Made by a program: the position numbers and the translations under genes. The notes under the pieces are model-generated. The model made no database searches, was not told where the DNA came from, and worked only from the letters and a program-made list of their open reading frames with translations. From Rhodospirillaceae bacterium CCH5-H10 (lineage in GTDB: Bacteria; Pseudomonadota; Alphaproteobacteria; Reyranellales; Reyranellaceae), in the NCBI GenBank assembly GCA_001557035.1, contig LSKJ01000363.1:1-26313 (forward strand): a stretch of DNA of 26,313 nucleotides. The letters run 5' to 3'. Of this stretch, positions 14,634 through 22,778 are shown piece by piece. Each line of letters starts with the position of its first letter. Position 1 is the stretch's first letter.

Positions 14634-14798
14634 GCGAGCGTCCTCTTGAGCTGCGACAGAAGGCATCTGCGCTACTATGCGACGCGCATTCCTGACAAGT
14701 TCCAAAGCTCGCAAACTGGCGAGAATCGCGCAGGTGCGACGCGAAGTGCTCCCTGAGTGGACGCCGTGCGTTCGACGCCGCACCGATTCGGGCGGAAC

Positions 14799-14814
14799 CT
14801 ATCGCCGGCGATAG
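14799..14814. other. 16-bp perfect palindrome at the stop codon of the Atu4866-type gene
   Basis: CTATCGCCGGCGATAG is fully self-complementary and includes the stop codon and last four codons (YRRR). It may form a small 3'-end hairpin in the transcript. There is no T-run, and the remaining gap to 14634 shows no clear terminator. Confidence 0.35.
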
Positions 14815-15119
14815 AAGATCATGCCTCCATGATGCAGGGTGTTCTCATCGACGAAAATGCCGTCGGCGGTGAAGCCGGTATCGTCCCAGTATTCGATCCT
14901 ATTGCCCGTGACCTCGTAGCGTCCCCGGTATGCGCTCTCGCGCGCGCCGCGGGCCTCGTCGTAACGATTGTTCGGCAAGAGGTTGTGGCGGATGTTTTCG
15001 TCGGCGGTGACCCACATGCCGACATAGGGATGGCTCGTCATCTCGGCATGACCTCTCGTCGCGAGGGTGATCGGTGTAACGGCCATGATCGCAAGCGCCA
15101 GGAGGCGTGAGGGACTCAT
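14799..15119 (-). CDS. Exported small protein, Atu4866-like
   Basis: The 106-residue product has an N-terminal signal peptide (MSPSRLLALAIMAVTPITLA, cleavage probably after HA at about 24-25). The mature domain of about 80 residues reads YVGMWVTADENIRHNLLPNNRYDEARG, then AYRGRYEVTGNRIEYWDDTGFTADG and HHGGMIFYRR. This strongly resembles the Atu4866 family, a small beta-barrel of unproven, perhaps ligand-binding, function. Members I recall are mostly cytoplasmic, so export here is notable. AGGAGG lies 6 bases before the ATG. It starts 9 bp after the carboxymuconolactone-decarboxylase-like gene, so the two are surely co-transcribed. Family membership is from memory of the conserved pattern; the role is unknown. 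Confidence 0.78.
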   Translation of the reverse strand: MSPSRLLALAIMAVTPITLATRGHAEMTSHPYVGMWVTADENIRHNLLPNNRYDEARGARESAYRGRYEVTGNRIEYWDDTGFTADGIFVDENTLHHGGMIFYRRR

Positions 15120-15128
15120 CGCGGCCTC

Positions 15129-15584
15129 CTATCGTCCGGGTGGCGTTGCGCGACGTTCGGCAAAGAGCTCGGCAAGCACCTGCGAGGCCGCAATGGCACG
15201 CGAAATACCGGCCGGCACGGAGATCATGTACACGATCTCCTTCAGCTCCTCCTCGGACACGCCGATGTTGAGCGCATAGCCGGCGTGCACCTTCATGAAG
15301 GGCAGCTGGCCCGTCGCCGCGAAGGCCGCGACCGCCGCCAGCTGCCGCGTGCGATTGTCGAGGCCCGGTCGCGACCAGACGTCGCCCAGCGCATAGGCCT
15401 CGGTCGCCTCGGCGAGGAACGGAAACTCCTGACGCATGCGCTCCAGTGCGGGCTGCGGCTGTCCGCGATTGAGTTCGTTGATCACGGCGGCGCCACGCTG
15501 CTTGCGTTCATCCACGCTCTGGGCGAAAGCCGGCGCCGCCGTCAATGCGACGAGCAAGGTCGCGAGTGTCGGATAAAGGCTCAT
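15129..15584 (-). CDS. Exported carboxymuconolactone decarboxylase-like protein
   Basis: The 151-residue product starts with a clear signal peptide (MSLYPTLATLLVALTAAPAFA, then QS). The rest is an alpha-helical CMD domain: ALGDVWSRPGLDNRTRQLAAVAAFAATGQLPFMKVHAGYALNIGVSEEELKEI, then VYMISVPAGISRAIAA. The LPFMKVH histidine matches the CMD-type active-site region, whereas the CxxC pair of AhpD-type peroxidases is absent. It should therefore be neither a CxxC disulfide reductase nor AhpD-like. Substrate unknown. Periplasmic export is unusual for this mostly cytoplasmic family. GGGAG precedes the ATG. The gene sits 12 bp after the SDR gene and 9 bp before the Atu4866-type gene in one operon. Confidence 0.85.
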   Translation of the reverse strand: MSLYPTLATLLVALTAAPAFAQSVDERKQRGAAVINELNRGQPQPALERMRQEFPFLAEATEAYALGDVWSRPGLDNRTRQLAAVAAFAATGQLPFMKVHAGYALNIGVSEEELKEIVYMISVPAGISRAIAASQVLAELFAERRATPPGR

Positions 15585-15596
15585 CTTCGATCTCCC

Positions 15597-16325
15597 TCAG
15601 ATGGTGCTGGCGGTGGGACGCACGACGATCTCGTTCACGTCGACATCGGCTTGTTGCTCCAGGGCGTAGCGCACGGCCCGACCGATCGCGTCGGGCTTCA
15701 GCGCGATCGCGCGAAAGGCCTTCATCGCCTCGGCGGCCGCGGGATCGGTGATGGTGCTGGCCAGCTCGCTCTCGACGACGCCGGGGTGGATGCAGGTGAC
15801 CCGGATCCTGTCGTTCTCCATCCGCAGACCGTCGGAGATCGCGCGCACCGCATACTTGGTGGCGCAATAGACGGCGGCGGCCGGGAAGACCTGCAGCGCG
15901 CCGATCGAGGCGATGTTGATGACGTGGCCGGAGCCGCGCGCGGTCATCTCGGGCAGGACGGAGGCGATGCCGTAGAGCACGCCCTTGATGTTCACGTCGA
16001 CCATGCGCTCCCATTCCTCGACCTTCATCGCGGCCATGGCGGAGAGCGGCATCAGGCCGGCATTGTTGACGATGACATCGACCCGCCCCCAGGCGGCGCG
16101 CGCCGCATCGGCGAAGGCCTCGACGCTCTTGCGATCGGTGACGTCGAGCGCGCAGACGCGGGCCGTGCCGCCGGCTGCGTTGAGTTCCGCGGCAAGCGCT
16201 TCCAGGTGGCCGACGCGGCGGGCGCCCAGCATCAGCCGGGCGCCGGTGCCGGCCAGCTCGCGGGCGATGCCTGCACCGATGCCGCTGGAAGCGCCGGTAA
16301 TGAGAACGACTTTGTCGAGAGCCAT
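15597..16325 (-). CDS. Short-chain dehydrogenase/reductase (SDR)
   Basis: This is a classical NAD(P)-dependent oxidoreductase of 242 residues, the usual SDR length. It has cofactor-binding TGASSGIG (10-17), NNAG (87-90), NIKGVLYG (N112), S140 in INIASIG and the catalytic YCATK (Y153, K157), followed by IHPGVVES. ARR at 35-37 after the second strand favours NADP(H). The start at 16325 is chosen because AAAGGA lies 7 bases upstream and the protein then begins like its family (MALDKVVLITGASSGIG). It leads an operon with the CMD-like and Atu4866-type genes and diverges from a LysR gene, which probably controls it. Substrate cannot be told; the pattern resembles the NADP-dependent YdfG/clavaldehyde-type group. 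Confidence 0.9.
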   Translation of the reverse strand: MALDKVVLITGASSGIGAGIARELAGTGARLMLGARRVGHLEALAAELNAAGGTARVCALDVTDRKSVEAFADAARAAWGRVDVIVNNAGLMPLSAMAAMKVEEWERMVDVNIKGVLYGIASVLPEMTARGSGHVINIASIGALQVFPAAAVYCATKYAVRAISDGLRMENDRIRVTCIHPGVVESELASTITDPAAAEAMKAFRAIALKPDAIGRAVRYALEQQADVDVNEIVVRPTASTI

Positions 16326-16379
16326 GGTCGGATCCTTTCGAGAGCAGCGATTTGCTTGCCCGGAAGATGGACCTCCGCC

Positions 16380-16401
16380 ATTGTCGCGATAAGGCGACAA
16401 T
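16380..16401. promoter_or_regulatory. Candidate LysR operator between the SDR operon and its divergent regulator
   Basis: ATTGTCGC (16380-16387) and GCGACAAT (16394-16401) form a perfect 8+8 bp inverted repeat with a 6-bp centre. It lies in the 107-bp gap between the divergent SDR and LysR genes. LysR regulators typically bind such dyads here to repress themselves and activate the neighbour. The dyad is even-centred, so it does not give an exact T-N11-A. Confidence 0.55.
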
Positions 16402-16432
16402 CACTTACCATACTGGGAAGATTAACTAACCA

Positions 16433-17323
16433 ATGGAGCCCGATCTCAACGCCCTCTCGGTCTTCGCCCTGGTGGCCGAGGAGCGCAGCTTTCGCGCAGC
16501 GGCGGACCGGCTTGGCGTGACGCGCTCGGCCGTAAGCCAGGCGATCCGGCGCCTGGAAGGCGACCTCGGCATCGCGCTGGTCCTGCGCACCACCCGCAGC
16601 GTGAGCCTCACGGAGGCCGGCGAGCGGCTGCATCTGGAGATCGCGCCGGCGATGGCCGAGATGCGGGCCGCGCTGGAAAAGACCGCCGTCCTGCAGGGCC
16701 GCGCCCGCGGCCGCCTGCGGGTGGCCGCATCCTCGATCGCCGAGCGCTTCCTCGCCGGACCGTTCCTGGCAGGCTTCGCCGAAGCCAACCCGGAGGTCGA
16801 CCTCGACGTCACCGTGACCGACGACGCGATCGACATCGTGGCCGAGGGCTACGACGCGGGGGTCCGCCTCGGCGAGGTGATCGAGCAGGACATGATCGCG
16901 ATCCCGGTGGCGGGCGACGAGCGGCAACTGGCGGTCTGCGCCCCCTCCTACCGTGCGCGCTTCGGCGTGCCGAAGCACCCGGCCGAGCTTCCGTCGCACA
17001 CCTGCATCGGCTGGCGCCCCTCTCCCAAGTCCGCGCCCTATCGCTGGGAATTCTGCGAGGGCACCAAGGAATTCACCGTGGCCGTGTCCCCGCGGTTCGC
17101 CACCAACGACATGGCGTTGATGATCAAGCTCGCGGTCGCCGGCGCGGGGATCACCTTCGGCATGGAGGAGAGCTTCCGCGGGAATTTCGCGCGCGGCGAA
17201 CTGGAGCCGATCCTCGAAGAGTATTGCCCCACCTTCGCAGGCTTCTACCTCTACTATCCCAGCCGCCGGAACATCGCCCCGAAGCTGCGCGTCCTGATCG
17301 ACTACCTGCAACGCCAAAGGTGA
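16433..17323 (+). CDS. LysR-family transcriptional regulator
   Basis: The 296-residue product has the LysR winged helix-turn-helix at the N-terminus (DLNALSVFALVAEERSFRAAADRLGVTRSAVSQAIRRLEGDLG, then TTRSVSLTEAGERL). A two-lobed effector domain follows from about residue 90 (GRLRVAAS, DAGVRLGEVIEQDMIAIPV, YRARFGVPKHPAELPSHTCIGWRP). The effector lobe resembles the widespread group of LysR proteins encoded beside SDR or aldo-keto reductase genes. It is divergent from the SDR operon with a palindrome in between, so it is the likely regulator of that operon. The inducer is unknown. The ribosome-binding site is weak (GGGAAG about 12 bases ahead). It ends 74 bp before msrB, which has its own promoter. 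Confidence 0.92.
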   Translation: MEPDLNALSVFALVAEERSFRAAADRLGVTRSAVSQAIRRLEGDLGIALVLRTTRSVSLTEAGERLHLEIAPAMAEMRAALEKTAVLQGRARGRLRVAASSIAERFLAGPFLAGFAEANPEVDLDVTVTDDAIDIVAEGYDAGVRLGEVIEQDMIAIPVAGDERQLAVCAPSYRARFGVPKHPAELPSHTCIGWRPSPKSAPYRWEFCEGTKEFTVAVSPRFATNDMALMIKLAVAGAGITFGMEESFRGNFARGELEPILEEYCPTFAGFYLYYPSRRNIAPKLRVLIDYLQRQR

Positions 17324-17334
17324 ATTCCCGCCCC

Positions 17335-17363
17335 CTGACAGGGGACGGCCGGCTACCTATATT
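17335..17363 (+). promoter_or_regulatory. Sigma-70-type promoter of msrB-msrA
   Basis: CTGACA (17335-17340) and TATATT (17358-17363) each match 5 of 6 consensus bases and have the ideal 17-bp spacing. Transcription would start near 17370, about 28 bases before the msrB ATG. A good ribosome-binding site (AGGAG 17387-17391) follows. Confidence 0.65.
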
Positions 17364-17397
17364 CCGGGGCCTCTCCCGGTGACGACAGGAGCCCGAA

Positions 17398-17847
17398 ATG
17401 CAGACCTACAGGAAAACCCAGGAAGCCCTGGCCAAGCTCTCTCCCGAGCAGTTCTACGTGACGCAGGAGAGCGGCACCGAGCGTCCCGGGACGGGCGCGC
17501 TGCTGCACAACAAGCAGCCCGGCATCTACGTCGACATCGTGTCGGGCGAGCCGCTCTTTGCCTCATCCGACAAGTATGAATCCGGTTGCGGCTGGCCGAG
17601 CTTCACCAAGCCGATCGAGCCGGCCAACGTGGCCGAGCTGCGGGATCATTCGCACGGCATGATCCGCATCGAGGTGCGCTCGAAGCACGGCGACAGCCAT
17701 CTCGGGCACGTGTTCCCCGACGGACCGCGCGACCGGGGCGGCCTGCGTTACTGCATCAATTCGGCGTCGCTGCGCTTCGTCCATCGCGACGACATGCAGG
17801 CGCAGGGCTATGGCGACTATCTCGACCAGGTGGAGGACGTGAAATGA
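17398..17847 (+). CDS. msrB: Peptide-methionine (R)-S-oxide reductase
   Basis: MsrB repairs the R epimer of methionine sulfoxide in proteins, using thioredoxin. The 149-residue product has ESGCGWPSF (C64, the usual resolving cysteine), [27 protein letters not shown] and [11 protein letters not shown] with the catalytic C119. The two CxxC zinc pairs of some MsrB proteins are absent, so this is the zinc-free form. No signal peptide is present, so it acts in the cytoplasm. The start at 17398 has AGGAG 6 bases ahead and a strong promoter. It overlaps msrA by 4 nt (ATGA), giving coupled synthesis of the two stereospecific repair enzymes. Confidence 0.96.
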   Translation: MQTYRKTQEALAKLSPEQFYVTQESGTERPGTGALLHNKQPGIYVDIVSGEPLFASSDKYESGCGWPSFTKPIEPANVAELRDHSHGMIRIEVRSKHGDSHLGHVFPDGPRDRGGLRYCINSASLRFVHRDDMQAQGYGDYLDQVEDVK

Positions 17848-18362
17848 GCACGGAACGCGCGGTTCTCGCCGGCGGATGCTTCTGGGGCATGCAGGACCTG
17901 ATCCGGCGCATGCCCGGCGTGGTCTCGACCCGGGTCGGCTACACGGGCGGCCACGTCGCCAACGCGACCTACCGCAACCATGACGGCCATGCCGAGGCGA
18001 TCGAGATCGTCTTCGATCCTGCGAAGACGAGCTTCCGCACCCTGCTGGAGTTCTTCTTCCAGATCCACGATCCCTCGACGCTCAATCGCCAGGGCAACGA
18101 CCGCGGCACCTCCTACCGCTCGGCGATCTTCTACACGAGCGACGAGCAGCGCCGGATCGCCCTGGACACGATCGCCGATGTCGATGCCTCCGGCCTGTGG
18201 CCCGGCAAGGTCGTGACCGAGGTGACGCAGGCCGCCGAGTTCTGGGAGGCCGAGCCCGAGCACCAGGATTATCTGGAGCGGATTCCGCACGGCTATACCT
18301 GCCACTTCGTGCGTCCGAACTGGAAGCTGCCGGTTCGCGCCAAGGCCGCCCAGCCCGCCTGA
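17844..18362 (+). CDS. msrA: Peptide-methionine (S)-S-oxide reductase
   Basis: MsrA repairs the S epimer of methionine sulfoxide. The 172-residue product begins [19 protein letters not shown], with catalytic C12 in [63 protein letters not shown] and AEPEHQDYL follow, all family hallmarks. The C-terminus lacks the extra recycling cysteines of E. coli MsrA. The only later cysteine (in [12 protein letters not shown]) may be the resolving one. The ATG overlaps the msrB stop, so both come from one transcript. It is convergent with the asmA-like gene, with a GC-rich inverted repeat between. Confidence 0.96.
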   Translation: MSTERAVLAGGCFWGMQDLIRRMPGVVSTRVGYTGGHVANATYRNHDGHAEAIEIVFDPAKTSFRTLLEFFFQIHDPSTLNRQGNDRGTSYRSAIFYTSDEQRRIALDTIADVDASGLWPGKVVTEVTQAAEFWEAEPEHQDYLERIPHGYTCHFVRPNWKLPVRAKAAQPA

Positions 18363-18363
18363 T

Positions 18364-18404
18364 ACCGGGCGCGACACGCCGGCCCTTAGCGGCGCGGGCC
18401 CGGT
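18364..18404. terminator. GC-rich inverted repeat at the msrA/asmA-like convergent junction
   Basis: ACCGGGC (18364-18370) pairs with GCCCGGT (18398-18404), and inner GCG/CGC bases can extend the stem. It overlaps the last codons of the asmA-like gene. With no T-run, terminator function is only suggested by the position between convergent genes. Confidence 0.35.
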
Positions 18405-21370
18405 TCGGCCGCGAGGGTCGGCGACGACAGCGGCCCCCGGACCGACATGAGATAGTCCACGGAGCCCGGCGTGCCGGTGTCGAGGGCAATCAGCGTGTCG
18501 ACGGTCCCTTGCCGCAGATCGAAGCGGCTTTTGACATAGGCCGTGGCGTGCGGTGCGCGCACCGTGTGCTCGTCGAACGACAGGATGCCGCCCGACAGGC
18601 CGAAGGCTCCGCGCGTGGCGATCCAGTTTCCGACGAACCCGTCAATCATCGCCGAGGTGAACCCCATCTCGGTGCTGAACAGGCTGGCGAGCCCGGTTGC
18701 AAACGATGCGAAGGACGCCGACCCGCGCACGACGGACGCGCGGACCTCGCCTCGCGACTGCCCGCGCCCCTCCGCCGAGGCGACGAGATCGTCGAGCGTG
18801 CCGCCCTCGCCTCTCCAGACCAGATCTTCGAGGTCGAGCGTGCCTTCCAGCGCGACCGCGAGTTGGTCGGTGCCGAACTCGTTGGCGCTGCCGGCCACCG
18901 CGATGGTGCGCGAGATGTCGATGTTCCGTATGCTGCCGCCCATCTCCATTGCGGGTACAGCAGCCCGGGCATCGACCCGCGCCGTCAGGTCGAAGGTCGC
19001 GCCTTCCAGCGTGCCGGCCAGTCGCGTCACGTCGAGCAGGCCGCGGTCGAGCCGCGCGGAGAGTTCGACCCCGTCCAGCGCATGACGCCCCCAGGCGATG
19101 GCCGGTGTGTTGAGCGTGAACGTCGCGTCGAGCGCACGCAGCGAATGCGCCAGCCGCTCACTTGCCGCCCCGGTCGAAGCCCTGCGGTGTGAATCGCCCG
19201 CGCTCGCCGCTCCCGAGCCCGGTGCCGCGGGCAGCCAGCGATCGAGCCGCAATCCGCCGGGCGCCTGCAACGAGGCCGTGACGTGCGGGCGCGCCGCCAG
19301 GGTCGAGGAGAGTTCACCCGAAAGCGCCATGCCGTCGATCGCGAGGGTGCCGCGAAACGTTGCGTGGCTCGAATTGCCGTGGAAGGCGCCGTCGGCCTCC
19401 ACGTCCGACAACTCCTCGCGGGGACCGCCGCCGGCCGCCGCGAGGAAGGCGCCGAGTTCGAGGCCCGCCACCGAGAAGCGCGGGAAATCGAAGCGGCGGT
19501 CCCCGTCGAACGACATGCGGCCGACCGCCGTGAAGGTGGCGCCGAGCATCGAGACCGACAGGTCCGACAGCGCCGCTTCCTTCAGCGTTCCGATCGCGCG
19601 GCCGGCCACCTGGGCCGATCCGATGCGTCCATGGACGAAGCGCGGCAGCGCCGCCAAATCGAGCATGCGGTCGGCGTCGTGCAGCACGCCGCGCCAGTGG
19701 AGATCGAAGCGCGGCGCGGTTCCGTAATCGGCAATCGTCCCGGCGAGTTCGAGATGCGAGCCCAGAAGCTCCCCCACGCGGGCATGCTTGAGCCTGAGTT
19801 CGTTGCCCCGGATGACGAAATGGGCGTCGACGTCGCGGGCGGTTTCCCCGCGATAGAGCACATGGTCGAAGCGCGCCGCGAAGTTCAGCACCGGCGGCGG
19901 TGGTTCATCCGCGGACGGCGACGAGGCCGGGCTCGCGTCGGGCGCGGGCATCAGCCCCTGCAACGCCGCGCCGGTCAGTTGATAGGCGTCGAGATTGAAA
20001 TCCGGCAGATGAAGACGGGCGGTGATGACCGTCGGAATCGAATAGGCGATGTGGGCGGACGCCGTTCCGCGCTGGTCGTCGAGTTCGAACGCCGCGTCGC
20101 TGACATGCACGACGCCCTTTGCCGGCCGCGTCCGGCCGACGATCCGTAAGGTCTGCAGCCGGTCGGGCGGCAGCGACGAAGTGTCGATGCCGATCCATTT
20201 CAGCGTCCGGCGCAGGTCCCGCCCCTCGACCTCGATGAGGCCGTCGTAACCCGCCTCCTTCGCATCCCCCTCGAAGCCGGCCTTGCGGTTGACGCGGAAG
20301 TCACCCGGCAGCACGGCCCTGAGCGCCAGCACGTGGAGCACGTCGTCGTGGTAGCGGAAGCTCGTTTCGAGATCACGCACCGTGTCGCGGCGATAACGCA
20401 GCGCCCCGACCTCGCAGGTCAGCCGCACTACCAAGGACGACAGCTCGTCGTCTGGGAGTCCCATTTGCAGCGATGCGCGGGCCGCGGCGCCGGTCGGCTC
20501 CACGAAGAGCGACCCACCCTGCAGCCGCTCCAGCCATCGGTCGGCGTCGAGTTGCGGCGACGCGAGCCGCCCGTTGACCGTCGTCGTCCCGTGGCCGTCG
20601 ATCAGCAGGCTGCCGCGGATCCGTTCGTCGACCACCTGGATATCGAGATTGTCGAGCGAGAGCCGGTCGCCTGCCAGCGCGAGATCGGTCGACGCCGTCA
20701 GTCTGCGCGCGATCGCCTCGTTCACCCGCATCGGCCTGCGGCCGCTCGCGGTCGTGATCGCCTCGACGAACTCGGGCAGGAACTCGGCGTCGAACGACAG
20801 GCGGCCGCGCAGCGGATCGCCGGCTGTGCGCTCGCCGGGCCAGCCCGCAAAGACGACGCGGCCGCCCGGCACGCCGATCTTCAGGTGGACGGGCGCATCG
20901 GCCGAGGCCGTCATCCTCAGCCCGAGCGTGAACGACGCGGGGATACCGTTCAGGACGGCGGTTCCATCCAGGGCGAGCAGGCCGGCATCCGCGTCGAACG
21001 ATCCCGACAGATCGATCGCCCGCGCCTCGAGCGGCTGGCCCGACAGGCCGGTTGCGTTGGCGATCCGGCCACGCCGGATCTCCAGCCGCGCGACCGTCAG
21101 CATCGGCACGCTGCCCTCCGCCTGCCCGTCCAGCACCGGTAGCCGCCAGTTGGGTCCATCGCCCGTCCCCGCCGCGAGCGCCAGGTGAGGCTCGTCGATG
21201 ACGATCCGCTGCAGGCCGATGCGGCCCTGCAACAGCGCACGCCAGGACAACGTCACCATGAGCTGCCGGGCTTCGAGCAGGTTCGACGGGCCGGAGCCGG
21301 GCGCGTTGGCAATGGAGCCGTTGCGCGACCAGGACGGGCTGCGGCAGCAAGACGATGTCGAGCGGACCAT
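18386..21370 (-). CDS. AsmA-family envelope protein, main body (N-terminus lost to a frameshift)
   Basis: AsmA-like proteins are long inner-membrane-anchored periplasmic proteins of the bridge-like lipid-transfer type, linked to outer-membrane lipid balance. This 994-residue frame holds the periplasmic body: ANAPGSGPSNLLEARQLMVTLSWRALLQGRIGLQRIVIDEPHLAL near its start, then many beta-strand repeats. The AsmA C-terminal domain (FASFATGLASLFSTEMGFTSAMIDGFVGNW, TAYVKSRFDLRQGTVDTLIAL) closes it. The first 16 or so residues (MVRSTSSCCRSPSWSR) are out-of-frame noise. The true N-terminus, a membrane anchor, lies in another frame at 21324-21551. Removing one base near 21323 gives one 1054-residue protein. 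Without the anchor this product could not be inserted, so the gene is either broken or misread in sequencing. Confidence 0.8.
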   Translation of the reverse strand: MVRSTSSCCRSPSWSRNGSIANAPGSGPSNLLEARQLMVTLSWRALLQGRIGLQRIVIDEPHLALAAGTGDGPNWRLPVLDGQAEGSVPMLTVARLEIRRGRIANATGLSGQPLEARAIDLSGSFDADAGLLALDGTAVLNGIPASFTLGLRMTASADAPVHLKIGVPGGRVVFAGWPGERTAGDPLRGRLSFDAEFLPEFVEAITTASGRRPMRVNEAIARRLTASTDLALAGDRLSLDNLDIQVVDERIRGSLLIDGHGTTTVNGRLASPQLDADRWLERLQGGSLFVEPTGAAARASLQMGLPDDELSSLVVRLTCEVGALRYRRDTVRDLETSFRYHDDVLHVLALRAVLPGDFRVNRKAGFEGDAKEAGYDGLIEVEGRDLRRTLKWIGIDTSSLPPDRLQTLRIVGRTRPAKGVVHVSDAAFELDDQRGTASAHIAYSIPTVITARLHLPDFNLDAYQLTGAALQGLMPAPDASPASSPSADEPPPPVLNFAARFDHVLYRGETARDVDAHFVIRGNELRLKHARVGELLGSHLELAGTIADYGTAPRFDLHWRGVLHDADRMLDLAALPRFVHGRIGSAQVAGRAIGTLKEAALSDLSVSMLGATFTAVGRMSFDGDRRFDFPRFSVAGLELGAFLAAAGGGPREELSDVEADGAFHGNSSHATFRGTLAIDGMALSGELSSTLAARPHVTASLQAPGGLRLDRWLPAAPGSGAASAGDSHRRASTGAASERLAHSLRALDATFTLNTPAIAWGRHALDGVELSARLDRGLLDVTRLAGTLEGATFDLTARVDARAAVPAMEMGGSIRNIDISRTIAVAGSANEFGTDQLAVALEGTLDLEDLVWRGEGGTLDDLVASAEGRGQSRGEVRASVVRGSASFASFATGLASLFSTEMGFTSAMIDGFVGNWIATRGAFGLSGGILSFDEHTVRAPHATAYVKSRFDLRQGTVDTLIALDTGTPGSVDYLMSVRGPLSSPTLAAEPGPRR

Positions 21371-21551
21371 CGAGGCCGACGTCGCGCCCGATGGCCTGAG
21401 TCAGGTACGCCGCCAGGCGCGCCTTGTGCGGCTCCCAGTCGAAGACCTTGGGAAAGACGAACAGGCCGGCCACGACGACGACCACGCAGACGGCGATCCA
21501 GGCCGACATCCGCACGAGAAAACCAGCCGTTCTCAACGACCATGCGAACAT
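21324..21551 (-). pseudogene. N-terminal anchor of the AsmA-family protein, separated from its body by a frameshift
   Basis: This frame starts MFAWSLRTAGFLVRMSAWIAVCVVVVVAGLFVF and continues KVFDWEPHKARLAAYLTQAIGRDVGLDGPLDIVLLPQPVLVA. This is the expected AsmA N-terminus: a membrane segment, then the first strand-helix block. After VLVA (about 21324) the sense switches to the frame of the 994-residue body, which resumes at NGSIANAPGSGP. Skipping C21323 joins the two exactly. The frame stays open to 20373, but the residues there are arginine/proline-rich noise. ATG 21509 (MSAWIAV) is an alternative start. Confidence 0.75.
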
Positions 21552-21650
21552 CGACGATACCGTGCCGACAGCGATCTGCTGGAGTTTGATTTCGAACCGA
21601 GCCTAGGCGGCCTTGGCATGGGCTTCAACGGCGCCGACGCCGCAGCGCCT

Positions 21651-22754
21651 TCATTGGGCCGGTACCGTGACCACGGGAGCGGCCGTGCGCACGCCGACGT
21701 CGGAGATCGAAAAGAGCAGCATGACTCCCGAGAACATGGACTTCGAGCGAATATCCGCATCGGAAATCCAGAACCAGCGCCCGTTGTACTGAACGGCGGC
21801 ATAGGAATCGGGCGGCGGTGCCGACCCGCTCAGGATGTTCAACAGGGGCGGACGTTCGCCGCCCGGAATCAGGGCGCCCCCCGAACCCGGCGTTGCCTTT
21901 CCGCCCGTGACGTCGGTCTCGGGCACCTGCGCCAGGACACCCAGTTCGACCATGACCTGCAGCATGGAGCGTGTCGTCATGGCGATTTCATCGCCCTTGC
22001 CGGACCAGCCGCCATAGCGGACCTGGTGGCTCAGCCCGGCCCCCGCGAGGTGCAGGATGCGCCTCACTTCCGCGATCTTCGCGGCGATGTCGGGGGAGGT
22101 CCTGATGGGTGGGAAGCCGATGACCGAGGTTTCGGAACTGTCCCTGGAGCGTTCGATCCTGATCTGCAGCGCATTGGCGCGCTGCAGTTCCGTCAGGAGT
22201 TCGACCAGGCGGAAGAACTCCGGGTCGCCGGCACGGCTCATGGCGGCACGCCGGGACTCGTTGGCGACGCCGTTGATCGAGTCGATGGCCAGCGGCATCA
22301 CGACGGTGGCGGGATAGCCTGACTGAAGAAGGAACAGGACGGCGCTCGGCGGGATCGGCCGCAGCAGCGTCTTGATGAAGTCGTTACCCGTGAGGGGCGC
22401 GTAGATCACGGTCGGGCGATCGATGTAGGTGGCGCCCACGCCAGCGGTGCCGCCGATGGCTGCCGGCCCGCCGACCGATGTCGACAGGTAGTTCTGGGCG
22501 GAGAACCCCGCCGCGGCGGTCGTCTGGACCTGATAGCCCGCGATCACCTGGGCGATCTCCAGGAACACCGGGAAGTCCCCATAGCGCAACTTGACGATGT
22601 TGAGCAGCGTCTGCTGCTTCCAGGAAGCCCCGATCGCGCCGGCATAGTCGGACCGGTCACGCGCAACGGTCGTCGGACCGACGCTGCTGCAGCCCGACGC
22701 TGCGACCGCGACCGCGGCCGCGACGATCAGCGACGGAATCCGCCGGGCGATCAT
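21651..22754 (-). CDS. Predicted lipoprotein of unknown function
   Basis: The 367-residue product has a lipoprotein signal peptide (MIARRIPSLIVAAAVAVAASGC) with the lipid-modified cysteine C22. The mature part is mostly soluble, with conserved-looking blocks KQQTLLNIVKLRYGDFPVFLEI and TVIYAPLTGNDFIKTLLRPIPPSAVLFLLQSGYP, an arginine/glutamate helical middle, and YAAVQYNGRWFWISDADIRSKSMFSGVMLLFSISD near the end. I do not recognise a named domain, though proteins with this layout occur in other alphaproteobacteria. The ATG at 22754 is preferred over 22763 because GGGAG lies 9 bases ahead of it but directly against the other. It begins 24 bp after the DUF2252 gene, so the two probably form an operon. 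S23 after the cysteine gives no inner-membrane retention signal, so outer-membrane placement is likely. Confidence 0.8.
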   Translation of the reverse strand: MIARRIPSLIVAAAVAVAASGCSSVGPTTVARDRSDYAGAIGASWKQQTLLNIVKLRYGDFPVFLEIAQVIAGYQVQTTAAAGFSAQNYLSTSVGGPAAIGGTAGVGATYIDRPTVIYAPLTGNDFIKTLLRPIPPSAVLFLLQSGYPATVVMPLAIDSINGVANESRRAAMSRAGDPEFFRLVELLTELQRANALQIRIERSRDSSETSVIGFPPIRTSPDIAAKIAEVRRILHLAGAGLSHQVRYGGWSGKGDEIAMTTRSMLQVMVELGVLAQVPETDVTGGKATPGSGGALIPGGERPPLLNILSGSAPPPDSYAAVQYNGRWFWISDADIRSKSMFSGVMLLFSISDVGVRTAAPVVTVPAQ

Positions 22755-22778
22755 CGGAGGCATCTCCCGCCGAGCCGC

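Noticed and set aside
14634..14798. Possible promoter TTGTCA with TAGTAG upstream of the protease gene
   Set aside because: The spacing is only 15 bp and the -10 match is poor, so no promoter is claimed.
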